From positions 1 through 7,195 of the forward strand of contig DVOT01000103.1 of assembly GCA_018713425.1 (NCBI GenBank): a DNA stretch of 7,195 bases, read 5' to 3'. Every line of letters begins with the position of its first letter. The first letter of the stretch is position 1. A program made the translations under genes and the position numbers. The stretch is from Alectryocaccomicrobium faecavium (GTDB lineage: Bacteria > Bacillota > Clostridia > Christensenellales > Aristaeellaceae). Below are positions 6,325 to 7,195 of the stretch, piece after piece. The notes under the pieces are model-generated. The model was not told where the DNA came from, searched no databases, and saw only the letters and a list, made by a program, of their open reading frames with translations.

Positions 6325-6353
6325 TTGCCCCGCGCGCGAAAACATGATATAAT
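6325..6353 (+). promoter_or_regulatory. Promoter upstream of the nuclease region
   Basis: TTGCCC (6325-6330) and a perfect TATAAT (6348-6353) are 17 bp apart, and TGA before the -10 makes it an extended -10. It begins only 10 nt after the ABC-F stop codon. The start would be near 6360, ahead of the SD at 6375-6383. Confidence 0.75.
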
Positions 6354-6390
6354 AGAAGCGGGAAAGCCGATCGCAAAGGAGGGCCGCGGA

Positions 6391-6564
6391 ATGGCGGAAG
6401 GACGATGCGGAACGACCATGCCAAATTGTAGAACAGAAGCCCTTTCGCGTTTCAATCGTCCCCGGCGGCGTGTACGGCGGGGACGGGGCGATTTTTGCGG
6501 AGGAAAATCCCATTTTCCAGAGCAAAATCGCTTCCTTGCAGTTTCCGCGCCCGAAAATCCGTAG
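6391..6564 (+). pseudogene. Short frame with strong SD, possible detached 5' end of the Rpn gene
   Basis: The ATG at 6391 has AAAGGAGGG (6375-6383) 7 nt upstream and a good promoter, so translation should start here. The frame gives 57 residues (MAEGRCGTTMPNCRTEALSR...) and stops at TAG 6562-6564. The second half is Arg-rich and lies over the inverted repeats, so it does not look like a selected protein. It is in the same frame as the nuclease starting in the 6640s, with in-frame stops at 6562 and 6583 between them. I infer that the first few codons are the original nuclease start and the rest is read-through into an inserted element. A genuine small protein cannot be excluded. Confidence 0.4.
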
Positions 6565-6653
6565 GATTTTAGCGGAAACTGGTAGGGGTGGCAGTGGCGG
6601 GGGAGTTTACTCCCCCGTCCACCAGCTTGTCAAAAAGACTTTTTTGACAAGCT
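6458..6653. repeat. Array of five consecutive inverted repeats (structured element)
   Basis: Five stem-loops follow each other almost without spacer. (1) GTCCCCG 6458-6464 / CGGGGAC 6478-6484. (2) GCGATTTTTGC 6488-6498 / GCAAAATCGC 6522-6531 with one bulged T, enclosing GGAAAAT 6502-6508 / ATTTTCC 6512-6518. (3) CAGTTTCCGC 6539-6548 / GCGGAAACTG 6572-6581, enclosing AAAATCC 6554-6560 / GGATTTT 6564-6570. (4) GTGGCGGGGGAGT 6594-6606 / ACTCCCCCGTCCAC 6609-6622 with one bulge. (5) AGCTTGTCAAAAAG 6624-6637 / CTTTTTTGACAAGCT 6639-6653 with one extra T. It sits in the 5' region of the nuclease transcript. It could be a dispersed repeat of the MITE or REP kind, or a structured RNA. The outer limits are not known. 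The whole stretch 6316-6678 holds, besides this, only the promoter, SD and short frame described separately. Confidence 0.75.
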
Positions 6654-6678
6654 GAAGGTCGATATCCGCAACGACCTG

Positions 6679-7195
6679 ATGTTTTCCTATGTGATGCGCA
6701 ACCCAGAGATTTGCACCGAATTGCTGGAAGTTCTGCTGCCCGGCCACAAGATCGCCCGCGTGGAATACATCGAGCTGGAATCCGAGCGGGACGGCGCGCC
6801 CCAGGCAGCTATAACCAAAGCGCGCAAAAACCGGCCCGATACGCAAAAGGCGCTGCTGAGCGCAATCGATAAGCGCGGCGTAAGGCTGGACGCGTATCTG
6901 GACGACGGCAAAACCATCTACAACATTGAGATGCAAACCGCGGAGTACGGCGCGCTGCCGCAACGCGCGCGGCTGTATCAGGCGCATATCGATATCAACC
7001 AGTTGGAGCGCGGGCAGAATTTCGATGAACTGCGGCCGAGCTACGTGATCTTCATTTGCACGTTCGATCCGTTCGGCCAGTCGCGGTACCAATACTCGTT
7101 TCGCAACGTGTGCCGGGAGACGGGCGAGGAACTGCAGGACGAAGCGTATAAATTGTTTTTCAACACGACGGGCACGGAAGGGGAGATCAGCCCCT
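6679..7195 (+). CDS. Rpn-family (PDDEXK_2) recombination-promoting nuclease / putative transposase, partial at both ends
   Basis: The first in-frame start codon is ATG 6679, giving 172 residues to the window edge, but family similarity begins earlier (DKLKVDIRNDLMFSYVM, from about 6646), so the true N-terminus is missing or displaced. The frame is open from 6586 with no ATG, GTG or TTG before 6679, and that ATG has no SD at a useful distance. Family features, numbered from 6679: MFSYVMRNPEICTELLEVLL (1-20), RLDAYLDD with the catalytic-type Asp71, YNIEMQT with Glu84 and Gln86 of the D-ExQ core, QRARLYQAHID (95-105) and SYVIFICTFDPFG (121-133). Members are PD-(D/E)XK DNA endonucleases related to E. 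coli RpnA and promote RecA-independent recombination. About 20 residues between VEYIELE and KRGVRLD look extra compared with usual members. It may be inactive because of its 5' end. Confidence 0.75.
   Translation, partial: MFSYVMRNPEICTELLEVLLPGHKIARVEYIELESERDGAPQAAITKARKNRPDTQKALLSAIDKRGVRLDAYLDDGKTIYNIEMQTAEYGALPQRARLYQAHIDINQLERGQNFDELRPSYVIFICTFDPFGQSRYQYSFRNVCRETGEELQDEAYKLFFNTTGTEGEISP

Noticed and set aside
6458..6653. CRISPR array
   Set aside because: The units are inverted repeats of different sequence and size. No direct repeat with regular spacers is present and no cas gene is seen.
6624..6653. Factor-independent terminator
   Set aside because: The stem is strong but neither strand has a T run after the 3' arm; the T residues are within the stem. 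It is treated as part of the hairpin array.

Overview
The window reads as chromosomal DNA of a GC-rich Gram-positive bacterium, most likely a Clostridia-type member of the Bacillota. The evidence is strong purine-rich Shine-Dalgarno (SD) sites (AGGGGG, AGGGG, AAAGGAGGG), sigma-A promoters with TATAAT and mostly 17-bp spacers, and the gene types. A gut or anaerobic habitat is an inference from the gene set: an Rpn-type nuclease, a pump pyrophosphatase and an orphan glycoside hydrolase.

Layout. Three genes on the minus strand fill positions 1-4285. They are the first 152 codons of a GHL6-type putative glycoside hydrolase (1-456), a CNNM/HlyC-CorC type membrane protein with a CBS pair (600-1976) and a membrane-bound, proton-pumping pyrophosphatase, HppA (2189-4285). 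The last two each have their own promoter and a factor-independent terminator, so they look like separate transcription units. HppA carries the Lys/Thr pair of the K+-independent subfamily.

A divergent control region (4286-4683) follows. It holds the hppA promoter, a perfect tandem 11-bp AT-rich repeat and, pointing right, a textbook promoter (TTGACA-17 bp-TATAAT). That promoter feeds a ~206-nt structured leader of an ABC-F ATPase (4684-6315). The leader carries a five-codon open frame (MEDRL) with a canonical SD, directly followed by a hairpin, the ABC-F SD and a T run. The ABC-F protein has the shortened first ATPase domain, linker and C-terminal tail of the antibiotic-resistance (ribosome protection) group, so a drug-responsive attenuator is a reasonable hypothesis.

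The right end (6316-7195) holds a further promoter, a strong SD and an ATG at 6391. Next come about 200 nt made almost entirely of five consecutive inverted repeats (6458-6653), then an Rpn-family (PDDEXK_2) nuclease frame that runs off the window. The nuclease frame has no credible start next to its conserved N-terminus. The promoter/SD/ATG upstream is in the same frame but cut off by stops inside the hairpin array. This looks like an Rpn gene whose 5' end was split by a structured repeat element.

The two most interesting features are the ABC-F leader and the hairpin array at the nuclease start. Everything here was read by eye. No database search, folding program or expression data was used.
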